Origin: Xestospongia bergquistia | Taxonomy: Eukaryota; Porifera; Demospongiae; Haplosclerida; Petrosiidae | Assembly (NCBI GenBank): GCA_963965975.1 | Contig: OZ014412.1 | Span: 2,854,501 to 2,918,500 of the forward strand | Direction: 5' to 3' | DNA: 64,000 nt | Shown: in pieces, positions 36,239-49,039 of the stretch | How the letters are laid out: each line of letters starts with the position of its first letter | Numbering within the stretch: the first letter of the stretch is position 1 | Translations under genes and position numbers: made by a program | Notes under the pieces: model-generated | What the model saw: the letters and a program-made list of their open reading frames with translations, nothing else | Told to the model about the DNA's origin: nothing | Databases searched by the model: none

Positions 36239-36876
36239 CTATTGTAAGAACCCTGGGTTGGGACCAAGATTAGGAGGACATGGTGAAAGTTGTGGTTTTC
36301 CTAACTGAGTCTGAATCATAGCATTTCTTTTAGAGAGCCTCTGTTAATAACAAAAAAGAGAATGGTAACTATAGCAACATTGATATATCATGACATGTGA
36401 TACCTTATTAGGGTCAGTCAATACCTTGATATCAGTGTATATAACAGACTCCTCTATATTTGATGTAGAAGGTACCATTGGTCTGTTCTTAGGAGCATTG
36501 TCTAGTTCATCATATATTATATCTCCAGCTCCTTTTGGCTTAGCTCTGGCTCCAATTGGTTTGTTTATCTAATATGTTGTAAGTTATTATGATATAGTTG
36601 AGTGTATTATCTTTTACTTCATTATTTAGATTAGATTATAAAATTATTTATCAACATAGTAATAAATCTCACATTGATGTACTTCCAACATAACCATAAC
36701 TGGAGACACCAGTAAAGGCCAGTTGATGACATATCATATCACCTTCATTATAATCAAAAGAACTATCATCACAAATGTTACCCCAAGTACTAAGATAGTA
36801 AATCTTTACTATACCTGAACTATAGCTTGAGTTGGTGAGTAGGTACCATTTCTCAGTAGATGTAGTGCTCCAACAC
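36239..36876 (-). pseudogene. SRCR receptor fragment with tandem ITIM-like tail
   Basis: The exon 36876 to about 36671 encodes much of an SRCR domain: SGIVKIYYLSTWGNICDD, DYNEGDMICHQLAFTG, SYGYVG. Downstream exons 36568-36404 and 36340-36239 are joined in phase 0 and encode a cytoplasmic tail. It contains DIIYDEL and SVIYTDI, which fit I-x-Y-x-x-L and V-x-Y-x-x-I, with the tyrosines 25 residues apart, a normal spacing for tandem ITIMs. The tail ends NPGFLQ. No transmembrane exon lies in the 100 bp between the two parts, and the SRCR exon's possible donor (phase 2) does not match the tail exon (phase 0). The locus therefore looks truncated or is a fusion of two remnants. Each exon taken alone is open. 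Confidence 0.7.
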
Positions 36877-37569
36877 CTGAATACACAAGCATACAATATG
36901 TATAGTGTTGTGTATAAAATATGTTATATTAGTCATGCATATCATATGCTATCAAGTAAGTTAGTTCGTTGCAAATGTTATATACGCAGGAAAATAATGA
37001 TAATACAAAATGCATTTAAATCAAAGATAACATAAAAGAGAAAACTCTGTAATATGAAATCAATTATTAGTTAGCTATAATCCGTACTTCTCTACAGTTA
37101 ATTTTCAGTGTCCATTGGCAGTTGAGAACAAAGTAAGAAAAACAAAAAAGATCAGAGAGAGTTTTATTATAACCATCACTAAAATGGCAGACGAGAGCTG
37201 CTAGGAGGATTGTTGTATAACACAGATCTAATAGCACAGTACCACTATTAAATTAATAAGTGTTAAATGTGGTAAATACATGTAGATCTGATGATACATA
37301 GAGACACTCACTAATCTATTTAGTATTGATGAGATTGGTATTGTTGCCATGATAACTACAGGGTTATCTGCATATATTATGACCAGTCAATTTACTTGAT
37401 GGATATGTCTAATGAATTCTTACCAAATAAAGTTCCATAAATTTTCTTTAATATTATCATCAGTACATTACTCTGGTCATTCTCATACTTGATTTTATAG
37501 TGAAATTTAATTCACAAATTTATCATGATTATAACATCAAATTATATAACATCAGCTGTACAATGTACT
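36877..37569. other. Intergenic, no gene seen
   Basis: AT-rich; the right part (about 37380-37565) is the class I downstream flank. Nothing else recognised. Confidence 0.5.
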
Positions 37570-37785
37570 TTAATATTTTATCACACCATATGCAGCACAT
37601 GTGTTCATCTCTAGTTCAGTAGTAGGTAGTGTATTAGTGATCATATCAACATTCTCATATTGAGGTATATCTTGATGAGGGACAGTATCTGTTAGTGGAT
37701 TAAAAGGAGATGATGGTAGAGTACCTACAATGTAATAACATATTATACTCAAGTGAGATCATTACTCAGTACTATGTATAATTAT

Positions 37786-37823
<38 letters not shown>

Positions 37824-39834
37824 TTATTGGTCAATATTATATCATACCATATGCAGCACATGTGGTCATCTCTAGTTCAGTAGTATGATGATAATTAGTA
37901 ATATTCTCATATTGAGGTATATCAGTCATCACTTGATGTTGTACAGTATCTAGTAGTGACTTATATAAGAGAGTGTGTATATAAAATGTAGTTAACTCTA
38001 CCTTGTCTCAATGACTTAGTTCTTCTTATCCTATATATCATAATAAGTACTAGTACAATAGATACCAGTATTAGAACTGACACACCCACTAGACTACCAG
38101 TAATACTACCTACAATATGTAGTGATATATTTAGTTAACTAGACTAGAAGTTATCATACTAGTATTACCTATTATTAGATCTCTTTGAACACTCCTCACT
38201 GTAGTAGAAGTAATATGAACTCAATTGTTATAATATTAATAATAACTTACTACTATCACAGTCTGTACATAATGTAGTAGGTGATGGAGATGATGATATA
38301 ACATTAGTTATTAATGAGGATGTATTAATAACTGGTACACTTGATGTAGTAGTTAGAGTAGGAATAGGAGATAGTCCAGTCACTAATTGATTAGTTAGTT
38401 TTACAGCATACTCAGTAGTATATGGTACATTGTTATAATCCATATCATAAAATGTCACATTATAGTTACTGGTATATATTCCTGTCACACATTTACTAGC
38501 AGTACTGGTATATACCAATGTTCTCACTATGGTAATATTACCACTGTAGTAGTCTGTTATAAGTGAGTTATATTCAATATAACATCCTTGTAATTGACTA
38601 CCCTCAAGAAAATAACAAGTAAAACAAACTTCTCCAGTAGTTGAATTGACTATTAAACTTCCATTTTGTACATCAAATGTACCTATTGAGAAATAAAGTA
38701 TATAAAAAGTGAAAAAACTTACTAATTGTTTTAACTGATGAATTAAGAAATTTACAGTTGTGTCTTAAAATTAAAGCAATACTCCACCTTTGTCTGCGGA
38801 TTAATTCAATATTTATATTTCCAATTAACTTATTTCCAACAAAATCATCTACACTTCCATCAACAGTAAATGAAGTTCCAGTACTATTAGTTATATTGAT
38901 AAATACTAATGATGGCTGTAGTGAATATACAGTCTAAATAGAATATAAGAAAAAAGTATATGATGTTTATGTACAGGTTATCATACCTCTACAATATAGT
39001 TGATCAGATATGTGTCATTTAATAATCTTTTAAGAGTTGCATCATAGCTAGTAATTGTATCTATTACTGTCAAGTAGTTGACAAGTTAAAATATCTACAT
39101 TACCTACTTTCTGATACTACAACTGATGTAGTAGTTATCTCTCCTTCTCCAGCTGAGTTATAACCAGCTATACTAATTGTATATGTACCCAATTTACTGG
39201 GACAGTACTGCCATGTTGTAGAAGATGTAGTGTTCTGTGAAACTAGTTCTTCTCCATAAGTAACATTGATGATATAACCAGGTATGGATACCAAAGAGAA
39301 GGGAGGAGACCAGGAACAGTTTATATACTGACTTTGTACATGACATATCAAGTTGTTGACAGCAGCTAGTTCACCTAATGAGAAGAGATGTAATTACATA
39401 TATCAGAGAGTGTGTTACCTTGTATTCTCAGAGTAGCACTATCAAAATTATTATAAAGACTGTCATTCACAAATCCAAAAGCATTACATGTCACTACTGT
39501 ATTGTTATATTGAGGATATCCAGGTATGGTAAGACTGGAGTTATTTGATCCTGCTCCAATTGTAACAATACCAAGTTGAATAATATTATCATTATTAGAA
39601 ATTGTTTCATTAACAAGCCAAGTAACAGTCACACCAGTATGATCTACTGAACATTGGTAATGTGCTAGTTGATAGACTCCAATGTTAGGAGATGGAGTAA
39701 ATATGAACTGAACAGCTATATAATAAAACTAAATAAAATAGTACATTAGTTATTAATATAATCATACCTGTACATTTTAATATAATAGATACTAACAATA
39801 TCAGTTGTAGCCATGTTGTCTTCACTAGATCCAT
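37570..39834 (-). CDS. Mosaic Ig-FN3 receptor: class I head, plus-strand-type body and tail
   Basis: Exons: 39834-39768 (class I signal MDLVKTTWLQLILL), 39715-39419 (Ig), 39374-39108 (FN3, ending SVVVSE), 39066-38987 and 38933-38723 (a beta module unlike either neighbour), 38682-38251 (membrane-proximal EVCFTCYFLEG, KCVTGIYTSNYNVTFYDMDY), 38198-38169 (30-bp micro-exon), 38109-38002 (transmembrane), 37949-37848 and 37724-37570 (two tail exons). Phases agree: 582 residues. The head matches class I genes; everything from the membrane-proximal exon on matches the gene at 19937-22481, nearly word for word. The first tail exon has PQYENI and AAYG; if its donor at 37848 is not used the protein stops at 37837 after AAYGMI. 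The second has PQYENVDMI and ends AAYGVIKY. Best explained by exon shuffling between paralogues. Confidence 0.88.
37784..37822. repeat. (CA)n microsatellite in tail intron
   Basis: A CA run of about 38 bp in the intron between the two tail exons. The homologous intron carries (TG)n at 22262-22281 and (CA)n at about 50755-50776, so the tract is ancestral to these tail cassettes and varies in length. Confidence 0.85.
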
Positions 39835-40104
39835 ACTGAATTTCTCATTACATCATTATTACATCACTACAAATACACTGATGATACACTATATGACATA
39901 TGTCTTATATAATTGGAATAATATAATATAAACATAACAATTATTGTGTTAATACTAATTATATTATCAGTTAAATGTGATTTATAGTTTGAAGTACATT
40001 AGTCCAACTTGTTCATAAAGATATTGTAAAATTAAACAACACTTTATTAACATATTAAAAACATACACACAGGAAGAGAGAGTACACTGTAGTTAGTTAG
40101 TTAG

Positions 40105-40184
40105 TTATTGTTTTATAATAATACCATATGCATCACACTCCCTCATTGTCATCATGTCAGTCATAACCTCTCTCTGTTTAGTTC
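40105..40184 (-). pseudogene. Orphan class II tail exon
   Basis: An 80-bp exon, same length and phase as in intact class II genes, with acceptor and stop (EVMTDMMTMRE, CDAYGIIIKQ). No class II transmembrane or ectodomain exons lie upstream; the next exon upstream on this strand belongs to a different, fibrinogen-like fragment. Remnant of a lost class II gene. Confidence 0.85.
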
Positions 40185-40714
40185 CTACAATAACATATTA
40201 ATGAAATATTTATTAGTTTAAGATTGTAGAATAAAAATTAATTTTATTAAAATTAACCAATTTATAAATTACTTTTGTGGATTGCTATATTTGGTTAACA
40301 TGAAATAATTCATTAATTGGCAAACTAATTAAACAGTGATTACTTTAATAAATTTGTTTTTAATAATTATCCACTCATACAAAATACTTATTAATTTTTA
40401 CAGTGATACAATAAATTATTAAATTACAGAAATTTTGTACTACAATAAAATATAATAAAAATGTATTAGATATCTTTCCATAACTGATAGACATTGGATA
40501 CTCTCAAATATGTTTATAATTAATATTTGCTATTTCATTTTCTGTATGTTCAATTTAAAATAGTCTCTAGTACATAAGCCACAACTACTATTGTCATTAC
40601 TTTTAATAGAGAATTTCATATTACTGAGATAATACTAACCAATACTATTAAGATTATATCCAACAATACTAGAGTATCTTACATTAACTGTGTACTTAGT
40701 AGTACTGTTTCTAC

Positions 40715-41030
40715 CTTAAAAGATGACATGTTATCTGGTTTGATGGAATAGATACCACTCTTATTCTGTCCTTTCCTCGAAGCATCAAGATAGTCAAGAA
40801 AATAAGCTTCAGAAGTTATATTGTATTGTCCTTTCTCATTTAGTTCTATACAAGTACAAGAGACATCTTGTTCCTCTTTATCTCCAGCTTTACAACTATA
40901 CAAATACTCTATAAGAAGCAGTTAGTAATAACAAAGAGGACAACAGTAACATTATAAAGAAACAATCCTATTACTTCATTGTGTAGACTATACCTTGTGG
41001 ATCTGTTGGACAGTTTGCTGTCAGCAATAG
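40715..41030 (-). pseudogene. Start of a fibrinogen-like domain gene (fragment)
   Basis: Two exons in phase: 41030-40994 (ends TANCPTDPQ) and 40908-40715. The second encodes a cysteine-rich stretch (SCKAGDKEEQDVSCTC) followed by GQNKSGIYSIKPD and SFKV. S-G-x-Y-x-I-x-P...F-x-V is the usual entry motif of a fibrinogen C-terminal (FReD) domain. The remainder of the domain (GGWT, GEFWLGL, LRV) is not found next to it. No signal exon was confirmed. Probably a broken secreted or receptor FReD gene, related to the pieces at 49.4-50.1 kb. Confidence 0.55.
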
Positions 41031-41491
41031 CTAGAAAAAGAACATTTTATTAAGACACTTTATAAGAACAATGTGCTGTGATTTCAGACACTAAATGTTT
41101 CTTCAAATAGACTGCAATTGGAGTGCCAGATCATCATTTTATCTACTTACTCATACTCTTACCTGTTCAGTACTGATATGATAGTAAACAAACCATATCT
41201 AGATACTATAGACATGTAGTATCTATTCTTAGATGTAGTAGGTAATATTATGCTATCAATTGAAAACAAATGTTGATTCATTGATATGTCAGGTCTCTGT
41301 AGTTTGGTATTTTCGAGACTGACTTATCATTAATGCTCATATTAACTAAATAGTAGCGACTGTTAATTAAATTTCTTTTCTTTAAATTTTAAGGAGTAAT
41401 TATCACCTTTCTAATTATATCAAATTACTCCACTAACAGTCCTCTGTGATATTGAATGTATTGAGGTAAGATTAAAAACACCAATTCCTTT

Positions 41492-41923
41492 TCAATATAT
41501 AATACATAAATCATTATTATAATTAGCAGAATAATCTCCTTTAATTCGATTTTTAAATGTAGAATCAATGTTAGCACGTCTATAGAAGACCCCGTTTGTA
41601 TCAATATCACCAGAACTAACTGAAAATACTTTAAAAACTAGAGAAGGGGATGATTCACCAGCAGGAGATAGAGATGCTTCCCTTGTAATAGAGACCTAGC
41701 AAAAATCACAAGTACTACTAAGTAATATAACAAAGATACTGACTTTTAGTGATCTCACTGCACCACAACCTAGTCCAATATTAGGGGAAAAACTAAGAAT
41801 TGCTTCAGTACTTGTAACTTTTATATCATTAGCTATATTGCCATTTATAAAGAAGTCAATAGTAGGAATTGACAGAACAAATTTTATCAAAAAGAGCTGC
41901 AGAAGTAGACTCTTACAAAACAT
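41492..41923 (-). CDS. Unrecognised signal-peptide protein, two exons
   Basis: Exon 41923-41744 starts MFCKSLLLQLFLIKFVLS, a good signal peptide, and continues NGNIANDIKV and FSPNIGLGCGAVRSLK. The donor is the less common gtcagt, phase 0. Exon 41695-41492 (REASLSPAGESSPSLVFKVF, then YRRANIDSTF) runs to a TGA. Together they give 127 residues. I do not recognise the fold; it may be an extracellular domain of a truncated gene, since no transmembrane segment follows. It lies just upstream (on the minus strand) of the fibrinogen-like fragment, and the two could once have been one gene. Confidence 0.4.
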
Positions 41924-41929
41924 AGTGAC

Positions 41930-42530
41930 AGAGAGGGAAAAGAAACCACTCTATGATGTGTATTGAACTCACAAGTATGATTTGGTAGTTCAATAGCTTA
42001 TCTGCATGAAGCCAGTATAGTCTATACAAGTAAGGAAAGGATCCAAATATATTTATGCAGATGCAATCTACTGTCCACAGGCTCTTACTATGAGAGATGA
42101 GAGATTACGTAGATAATTAAATTAATATATTGTGAAGTACTTCTATAGTAGAGTAGTGTTTATCTATTGGTAGTGAATTGTAATATATACTACTACACAT
42201 ATAATGGAATGTTAACCACAACTTTAAAATTTATGTGAATCACCCACGTAAGTTAAGGTCATAGTTGTCATGGCAACCACCTCAGCAGATTGTATAGTAA
42301 CTCCTTAGCTAAATATATTACACTAATAAATATAATTAAATATATGTGAATCACTCACATCAGTTAAGTTCAAGGTTGTCATGGCAACTGTAATGTCCCT
42401 GGCAGATTGTATGGTAACAAACTTACTATCAATATTGATAATATCATCATTATGACATTGTTTTCATTTCACAATTGTACACTTCTAGTAGTTCAGAGAG
42501 TGAAGTAGATAGTAATATAACTTACATATT
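41930..42530. other. Intergenic with a tandem duplicated exon-like piece
   Basis: Two similar segments, about 42232-42307 and 42343-42418. On the minus strand the second reads TIQSARDITVAMTTLNLTD before a gtgagt donor, like the end of an Ig-type exon. The first is degraded. No complete gene. Confidence 0.4.
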
Positions 42531-42717
42531 TTAATAATCACTATTAACTCTGTTGAATGTAACACTTGATATGTGGTATTTGAACCTCCAGCTTTTAATA
42601 TATTGTCATTTTTATTTCAAATAACTTGAGTAGGTGACCAGCCAGTATTTGTACAGATGACAGTGATATTATAACCAGTTATTATATATTCTAATGGCAG
42701 GACCTCTAATGATACTA
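42531..42717 (-). pseudogene. Ig-domain exon with premature stop
   Basis: Reads YNITVICTNTGWSPTQVI, then TGA where a tryptophan codon is expected, then NKNDNILKAGGSNTTYQV. The cysteine and strand pattern suggest a C2-type Ig domain; the stop replaces the tryptophan-like position. A small second copy of part of it ('ttgagcagctggccagcaag') sits at about 43061-43085. Relic. Confidence 0.6.
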
Positions 42718-43129
42718 TAAGAAAGAGGAATAGAATTTAAAAATAATCATCGATATCACTTTTTCATAACAAGGAGTGGTATTGCTTATATAGAGCTCTG
42801 TGTGTTGACAAATAATTCCTAGTATAATAGATGCAATGTTGAAATGTTAATACAAACAGCATATGCATTGTGTCTTAATATAGCATTATTTGCAGTACAC
42901 AATAGTCTTATATCTTATAATACATAGAGAGTTATAGATCAAGCAAAAATGAATTAATACAATACTATAAGCTTTAAGAGTTATCAGTATTTCCAAAACC
43001 TGTCTCTCCTATTTCTATTATACACAGCAAATAAACTATAAAATTTTCATTCCAAATAATTTGAGCAGCTGGCCAGCAAGTATATGTACAATAACACATT
43101 AACTAACTATATTATCATACCTGTAGGTA

Positions 43130-44176
43130 GTGTTACTGATATAGTATTTATCTCTCCTTCTCCATTAGTTGGGTCAATAGGACAGTAAATGTAGTTAGTA
43201 GTATAGATTACTTCTGATGATATTGCCCAGTCATCTGATAATCTATCCTCCTCTTCAATATCATATACATACATATTATATATACCACTAGGTAGATCAT
43301 ATGTACATCCAATTACTGTACTACTACATACTCAACTAAAGGTATTTAGAAATATAGAAGAATTATCTTCATTGTATATAACAAGATTTAGTTGAGCTGA
43401 CTCCACTGTATGTGGACATTGTTAAAGTTCCTAATATCACAAACATGAGGTATCTAGAGATATCATAATGTAACTTACTAAATCATATATTGTTATATTT
43501 AGTATCCAACTATTAACTGATCTGATAAAGATAGTTGTTAAATTACTTATATTAACTAAAATCAAAGTAATATATTATACATTAGTAACCATAGTGATAA
43601 TACCTCCTGTTACATGTAGTGATGTAGTAGTTATTTCTCCTTATCCAGATGTGTTATTACCAGCTATGCTAATTGTATATGTACCAAATTGACTAGAGCA
43701 GTACTGCCATGATGTAGATGATGTAGTATTCTGTGTAACTAGTTCTCCTCCATTAGTAACATTGATGATATAACCAGGTATGGATACCAGAGAGAAGGGA
43801 GGAGACCAGGAACAGTTTATATACTGACTTTGTACATGACATATCAAATTGTTAACATCTAGTACAACTTAGTAAGATTAGACTGTTGAGATCCATCTCC
43901 ATTTGTAATAATACCAAGTTGAATAATGTCATTATTAACAGAACCTGTTCCGTTAACTTTCCAATTAATACTCACACCAGTATGATCCACTGAACATTGG
44001 TAATGTGCTAGTTGATAGACTTCAATATTAGGAGATGGAGTAAATATGAACTAAACAGCTATATAATAAAACTAAATAAAATAGACATTAGTTATTAATA
44101 TAATCATACCTGTACATTTTAATATAGTAGATACTAACAATATCAGTAGTAGCCATGTTGTCTTCACTAGATCCAT
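43130..44176 (-). pseudogene. Class I receptor, chimeric pseudogene
   Basis: Has an intact signal exon (44176 to about 44110, MDLVKTTWLLLILL). The Ig exon opens with a stop in its third codon (44051-44053, TAG where the others have CAG) and is truncated near 43860. The FN3 exon follows without an acceptor and contains TAA at 43641-43643, where intact genes have A-G-E. Short exon pieces follow (about 43560-43484 and 43430-43330), fused to a fragment of the membrane-proximal exon (about 43340-43215) and a scrap of class II FN3. Several recombination joints are visible. Confidence 0.85.
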
Positions 44177-44179
44177 ACT

Positions 44180-45130
44180 CAGTTTATCATTACATCATTA
44201 TTACATCACTACATATTATAGTAACATACTGATAGCAGTTAGTAATATAGTATATATTATATTAAAAATTGACATAATAGTTTGTGTAGTATATATTTTA
44301 TTTACTAAATTACATTACATGGTTTTATCAATTGTTATTAATATAAGTAACATAGTTAATAAATTAAGTGTTGTTTGAATTGAATATATTAGAAATTGTT
44401 AACATTTACTTGGTCATTTCTTGAACTAGGTTTGATATTAAGACAAACATTTTGCCAGTAACTATCAAACTCATGCAATTAATTGGTTAGTCAAAGTAGA
44501 TTAATTTGAGATGACTGTTTATAATATCTTAGTTTTATTGAGTTCATATTTTATAATAACTACAGATATTAACATATTATCTATTATCTATGATAAATTG
44601 ATGTCATATATTAATATTATATTAATAGATCATGTGATCACTTCTGTTTATTTTAAAGTAATAAGTCCAATTATTATTCTTATGATATGTCATGTGACTA
44701 AGATAGGAGACATTGACAATAAGATCTGTGAAAGATCTATATTTTCTTACTGATATCATTTACTTTATATTACCTGTTATAAGCTATACATTGTATATTA
44801 AATATTATTTAAAATACATCCAAGCTATACACAACATCATTCATTAATCTTCATTAGACCAATTAAGACATTGTCATGCCTAAAACATTTGTACACTCCT
44901 TTTTTTGATGTGTTAAGTGCATTGTATTTGTGGTTTTGTATAATTTATATACACACAATATAATTATTATATGTAAATGTATTTGTTCCAAACATCATAT
45001 GTATGAGGGAGTGTAGAAGTATAATATCTTAATTGAGATAGTAGTTATTACTGTCATAATATTTTATAATGTACAATAGTAAGTTATAACAGACATTCTA
45101 CTCAGAAAGGAATGATGTAGTGACAACTTA
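44180..45130. other. Intergenic segment duplicated at 54.9-55.5 kb
   Basis: From about 44620 to 45170 the sequence ('aggagaca.tgacaa', 'tttcttactgatatcattta', 'gagggagtgta.aagtataat', 'tattctactcagaaagg') matches 54920-55480 in order. It includes a worn class II beta-module exon piece near 44640-44720. No intact gene. Confidence 0.7.
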
Positions 45131-45179
45131 TTAAATTTTTAATAGAAATATACACAGACAAGTCTCTTAATTTTAAGAC

Positions 45180-45635
45180 AGTACTGATAGCTATAGATAA
45201 TGATAAAACATGTCTTACTAAATTGATGTATATTCATAACAAGAGTAGTCTGAATAACCCAGTTGATGACAAGCAATATTAGCATCAGTTGCCCGAAACT
45301 ATCACCACACACTGTTGTCCATTGTCCATTGTCTATTATAATATATCTCAAGACAACCTTGGTTGGAATAGGTTCCATTAACAATACAAATTTGTCCTAA
45401 ATAAGAATTGGTATTCCAGATCTTAGTAGTATCTAAATGAGACATGAGTTATTGTATATTATTTGATAATAGATCATTATACTTACAACAAACAACAAAA
45501 GCATCACGAATGTTATTGTTATGGTAAGTAGAGTATTGAGTACTATAACTACCCTGCAAGAGAACCAGATAGCTACTGGAGAACAGCCAACATCTTCTAG
45601 TGCATTTAAAGCTGTGTCTCTTCCATATCTGTTGA
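45180..45635 (-). pseudogene. SRCR-domain pseudogene
   Basis: One exon (about 45430-45215) reads CIVNGTYSNQG, then LEIYYN and, in a shifted frame, WTTVCGDSFG, then in another frame ACHQLGYSDYS. The shifts coincide with a duplicated acaatgg and a missing base near 45290. The exon to its right (upstream, about 45635-45488) has LNALEDVGCSPVAIWFSC and, in another frame, NNNIRDAFVVC, the C-terminal pattern of SRCR. All expected SRCR landmarks are present but not in one frame. Confidence 0.7.
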
Positions 45636-45804
45636 AAATATAAATACTAGTGGATTAATTGAGAGATAACTGAACAGGTATATATGTATGAGTAACTACA
45701 GTAGTAAAAGAAAGTAGATTTTGGTTTTGTTAATAACTAAATGTCAAATTGCTAATTTCTCTATAGAAATTATCTCATGTATGCTCAAAGTTAAGATCTT
45801 CATT

Positions 45805-46168
45805 ATATTAAAAAAAAAGCAAAACATGTCACTATTGTATTGTTATATTGATGATATCCAGGTATGGTAAGACTGGAGTTAGATGATCCTGCTCCATTTG
45901 TAACAATACCAAGTTGAATAATGTCATTATTAGCAGAACCTGTTCCATTAACATACCAAGTAATACCCACACCAGTACGATCCACTGAACATTGGTAATG
46001 TGCTAGTTGATAGACTCCAATGTTAGGAGATGGAGTAAATATGAACTGAACAGCTATATAATAAAACTAAAATAGTACATTAGTTATTATTATAATCATA
46101 CCTGTACATTTTAATATAATAGATATTAACAATATCAGTAGTAGCCATGTTGTCTTCACTAGGTCCAT
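45805..46168 (-). pseudogene. Class I signal and truncated Ig exon
   Basis: Signal exon (46168 to about 46102, MDLVKTTWLLLILL) and an Ig exon from 46053 (HYQCSVDR, ITWYVNG). The Ig exon is intact up to NNTIVTCFAF and then runs into an A-run and a stop at about 45805. No FN3 or later class I exon follows; the next coding relic is the SRCR pseudogene, so an SRCR segment may have been joined to a class I head before decay. Confidence 0.8.
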
Positions 46169-46432
46169 ACTGAGTTTATCATTACATCATTATTACATCA
46201 CTACAAATACACTGATATATGACATATATCAGTATATTTTATATAATTTGAATAAATCTGTTTTGTTTATTTTAACATAAATAATTAGTATGTTGTCCAT
46301 AAATAACTTCATATGTGAAATATGTTAGTCAAACTTGTTCATAAAGATATTGTCAAGTTGAACAACACTTTATTAACATATTAAAAACACACACACAGGA
46401 AGAGAGATAGTACACTGTAGTTAGTTAGTCAG

Positions 46433-48728
46433 TTATTGTCTTATAATAACACCATATGCATCACATTCCTTCATTGTAATCATGTCAGTGATAACCTCTC
46501 TCTGTTTAGTTCCTACAATAATATATCAATGAAATGTTTTAAATTTTAGAATGCTATTTATACTTCAATGTGAAATTAATTATAAATCCAGAACCCTAAC
46601 TAATAAACTTTAGACCCTATATGTATTAATTTCACATTGGAGTATGTTAGTTACAATATTATCATAAATATTATATTACTATTAATTTTAACTCACTGTT
46701 GATATATCTTCTATAACATATGACAAATGTAATAATATTAACTAATAATGATATTACCATGACAACAGCTGATATAGTAAACAAAGTCACTACATGTTGT
46801 AGATGATAATGATAACAGATAATATCACATAAGATATATATCACTTACCACTAATGGTAAACTCATTATTATAATAATGTAATATATCAGTAGATATGGT
46901 AGTAATAGATATAACTAGAGATAAGTATATTAGTTGTTTGATAAATTTAAACAAGGATATAGTTATATACATACAGAGCTAACCCTTACTCCCAGAGAGA
47001 TACACAAGATAAGATATATTAACAATAGTACATTATATAATAGAGGTCATTACCTGTTAAAGTAGGTACTTCATTAATACTATCAGTCATACTAGTAGAT
47101 ATCACAATAGATGGTCTAGAAGGTTCTGTAGACACTCTACCAGTGATAGTAATGTCAGTTAATATAGCAGCTGGATTAGAACATGTATCACTGACATTAG
47201 GTAGTACTCCATCACATACATATAACATCCAATTATTACCAGGAGGTATATCACTGAAACATTTAGTAAGTGTAAGTTGATTGTTACAATAGATATTGTC
47301 ATTATCAATTAAATGATGTGTGTAGTCAGAGACAATCAGATTATAATGTTTATCTCTATTTCTCATATCTAGATGTAGTTTAGTTATTTGTCTGCCATGA
47401 ACTAACTTAAATTGAAGACACAGGACATTATCTGAAGTATTCCAAACAGTGATATCTTGTAGATCATGAGTACCTTTAAATAATCTATAAAAATATATAC
47501 AAACACATATAATATATTACTGGTAACTACTGGAGTAGTTTGAAATATCTGTCTACTCTTATATTGTAAGTATACAAATGTATTGAACTTTTTTCTAGGA
47601 GGAAGATCAATTACTGATATTATAGTCATATATCTATTAGAGTCAGTGATAATAGTAACATTAGTACAGTTATAACAATCAGAAGAGTTCTTTAAATTAC
47701 AACTTATCACTGTTGTATTCATAATAGGTTGAGTACAGAGTTGATTGGACTATAAGAGAGTAAGTCATGTGACATATTAATAGATCATGTGATTACTTAC
47801 TGGTATTTTAAAATAAAAAGTCCAGTTATTGTTTAGTCGATAAGTCATATGATCACTATATGAGATATTGAGCATCTGATCTGTAAAAGGAACACAATGA
47901 TCAATTGTCCATTAATAAATCAATTAAAAACAGATAACACTTTAATATATTAATTTTAAATATGATTAAATGAATATGAATTGTGTTATTGGAATATTTA
48001 TATACATTACCTGTTATAAACATTGTAGTATTACTGTTCAATATTCCAGTCCCTGCTCCATTCATTGTAGTAATATTAAGTCTATACTCTCCATTAGTTA
48101 GGTCAATAGGACAATAAGTATAGTTAGTAGTATAGATTACTTCTGATGACATCAATTCTTCTCCTACACTTAATGTCACTTGATACCACACACTTAACTG
48201 TCCTAATGTGAATGGAGGAGACCAGGAGAAGACAATACAACAATGATCTAACTGATATCCTTGAAGATCAGAGACAGCTCCAGGAGGACCTGACCAATAA
48301 CAGTACATTAATTTATTAGTAATATAAGTTACCTATATCTCTTACCTTGTGCATATACATAGGATAAGTCTGATATTCCCTTGAATACATTATTCAAACG
48401 AGCTATACATGACACACTAGTACCATTGTTAGTACTAGTTACAATGAAAGTTGTTGTAATCTTTTTACCACCATCAGGTAGATTAGTTTGTTTCAATGTT
48501 TCATCTACTGCTCCACCATAGTCAAATGTGACAGTATATCCAGTTAAGTTTGTAGCACATCCAAATGTCACATTATGATTGAGGTAGACATATTGTGTCT
48601 CTGGTACAATAGTGAAGATACCTATAAAATAATGTCAGTATTAACATAATACTTATATTGTACTTACTGGTAACACAAGGTATAATATACCAGCTGTAAG
48701 TTAATAGTAGGATCAGTAGATCTATCAT
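46433..48728 (-). CDS. Class II Ig-FN3 receptor
   Basis: Exons: 48728-48668 (signal MIDLLILLLTYSWYIIP), 48621-48346 (Ig: VTFGCATN, VSCIARL), 48289-48011 (FN3: FSWSPPFTL), 47880-47801 and 47749-47521 (beta module), 47473-47054 (membrane-proximal: LCLQFKLVHG, TKCFSDIPPGNNW), 46914-46849 (stalk), 46789-46697 (transmembrane), 46512-46433 (tail). Phases agree: 527 residues. The Ig strands after the first cysteine (VTFDYGGAVDET, NNVFKGISDL) are the most divergent part relative to 29238-31631, while stalk, transmembrane and tail (REVITDMITMKE, CDAYGVIIRQ) are nearly identical. The 47521 donor is gtaata rather than the usual gtaagt. Confidence 0.9.
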
Positions 48729-49039
48729 CATATCACCTCTACATAGTAACCACACCCATCTAATATAAGGTACATTAATGATCGTAGATATAACTACATG
48801 TTATATATACACACATTAGTAAATGATAAACAATAACTTAATATATATAAGGTCAAAAGGTCATTTAGTCTATCAATTTCCTTTGAGAAACATCATTAAC
48901 AATATGTAATATTTATATAGTTCTCTGATTAACAATAGACTAGAGCAGTCAGTAATATTATTATAATTATATAAAATATATTAAACTAGTTAATAGATAC
49001 ATTATATGTATACTAGTAATATAATAATATTTAACTTAC

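Noticed and set aside
36390-36572. Plus-strand 60-codon frame opposite the ITIM-like tail
   Set aside because: Antisense shadow of the minus-strand tail exons, which have splice signals and conserved motifs.
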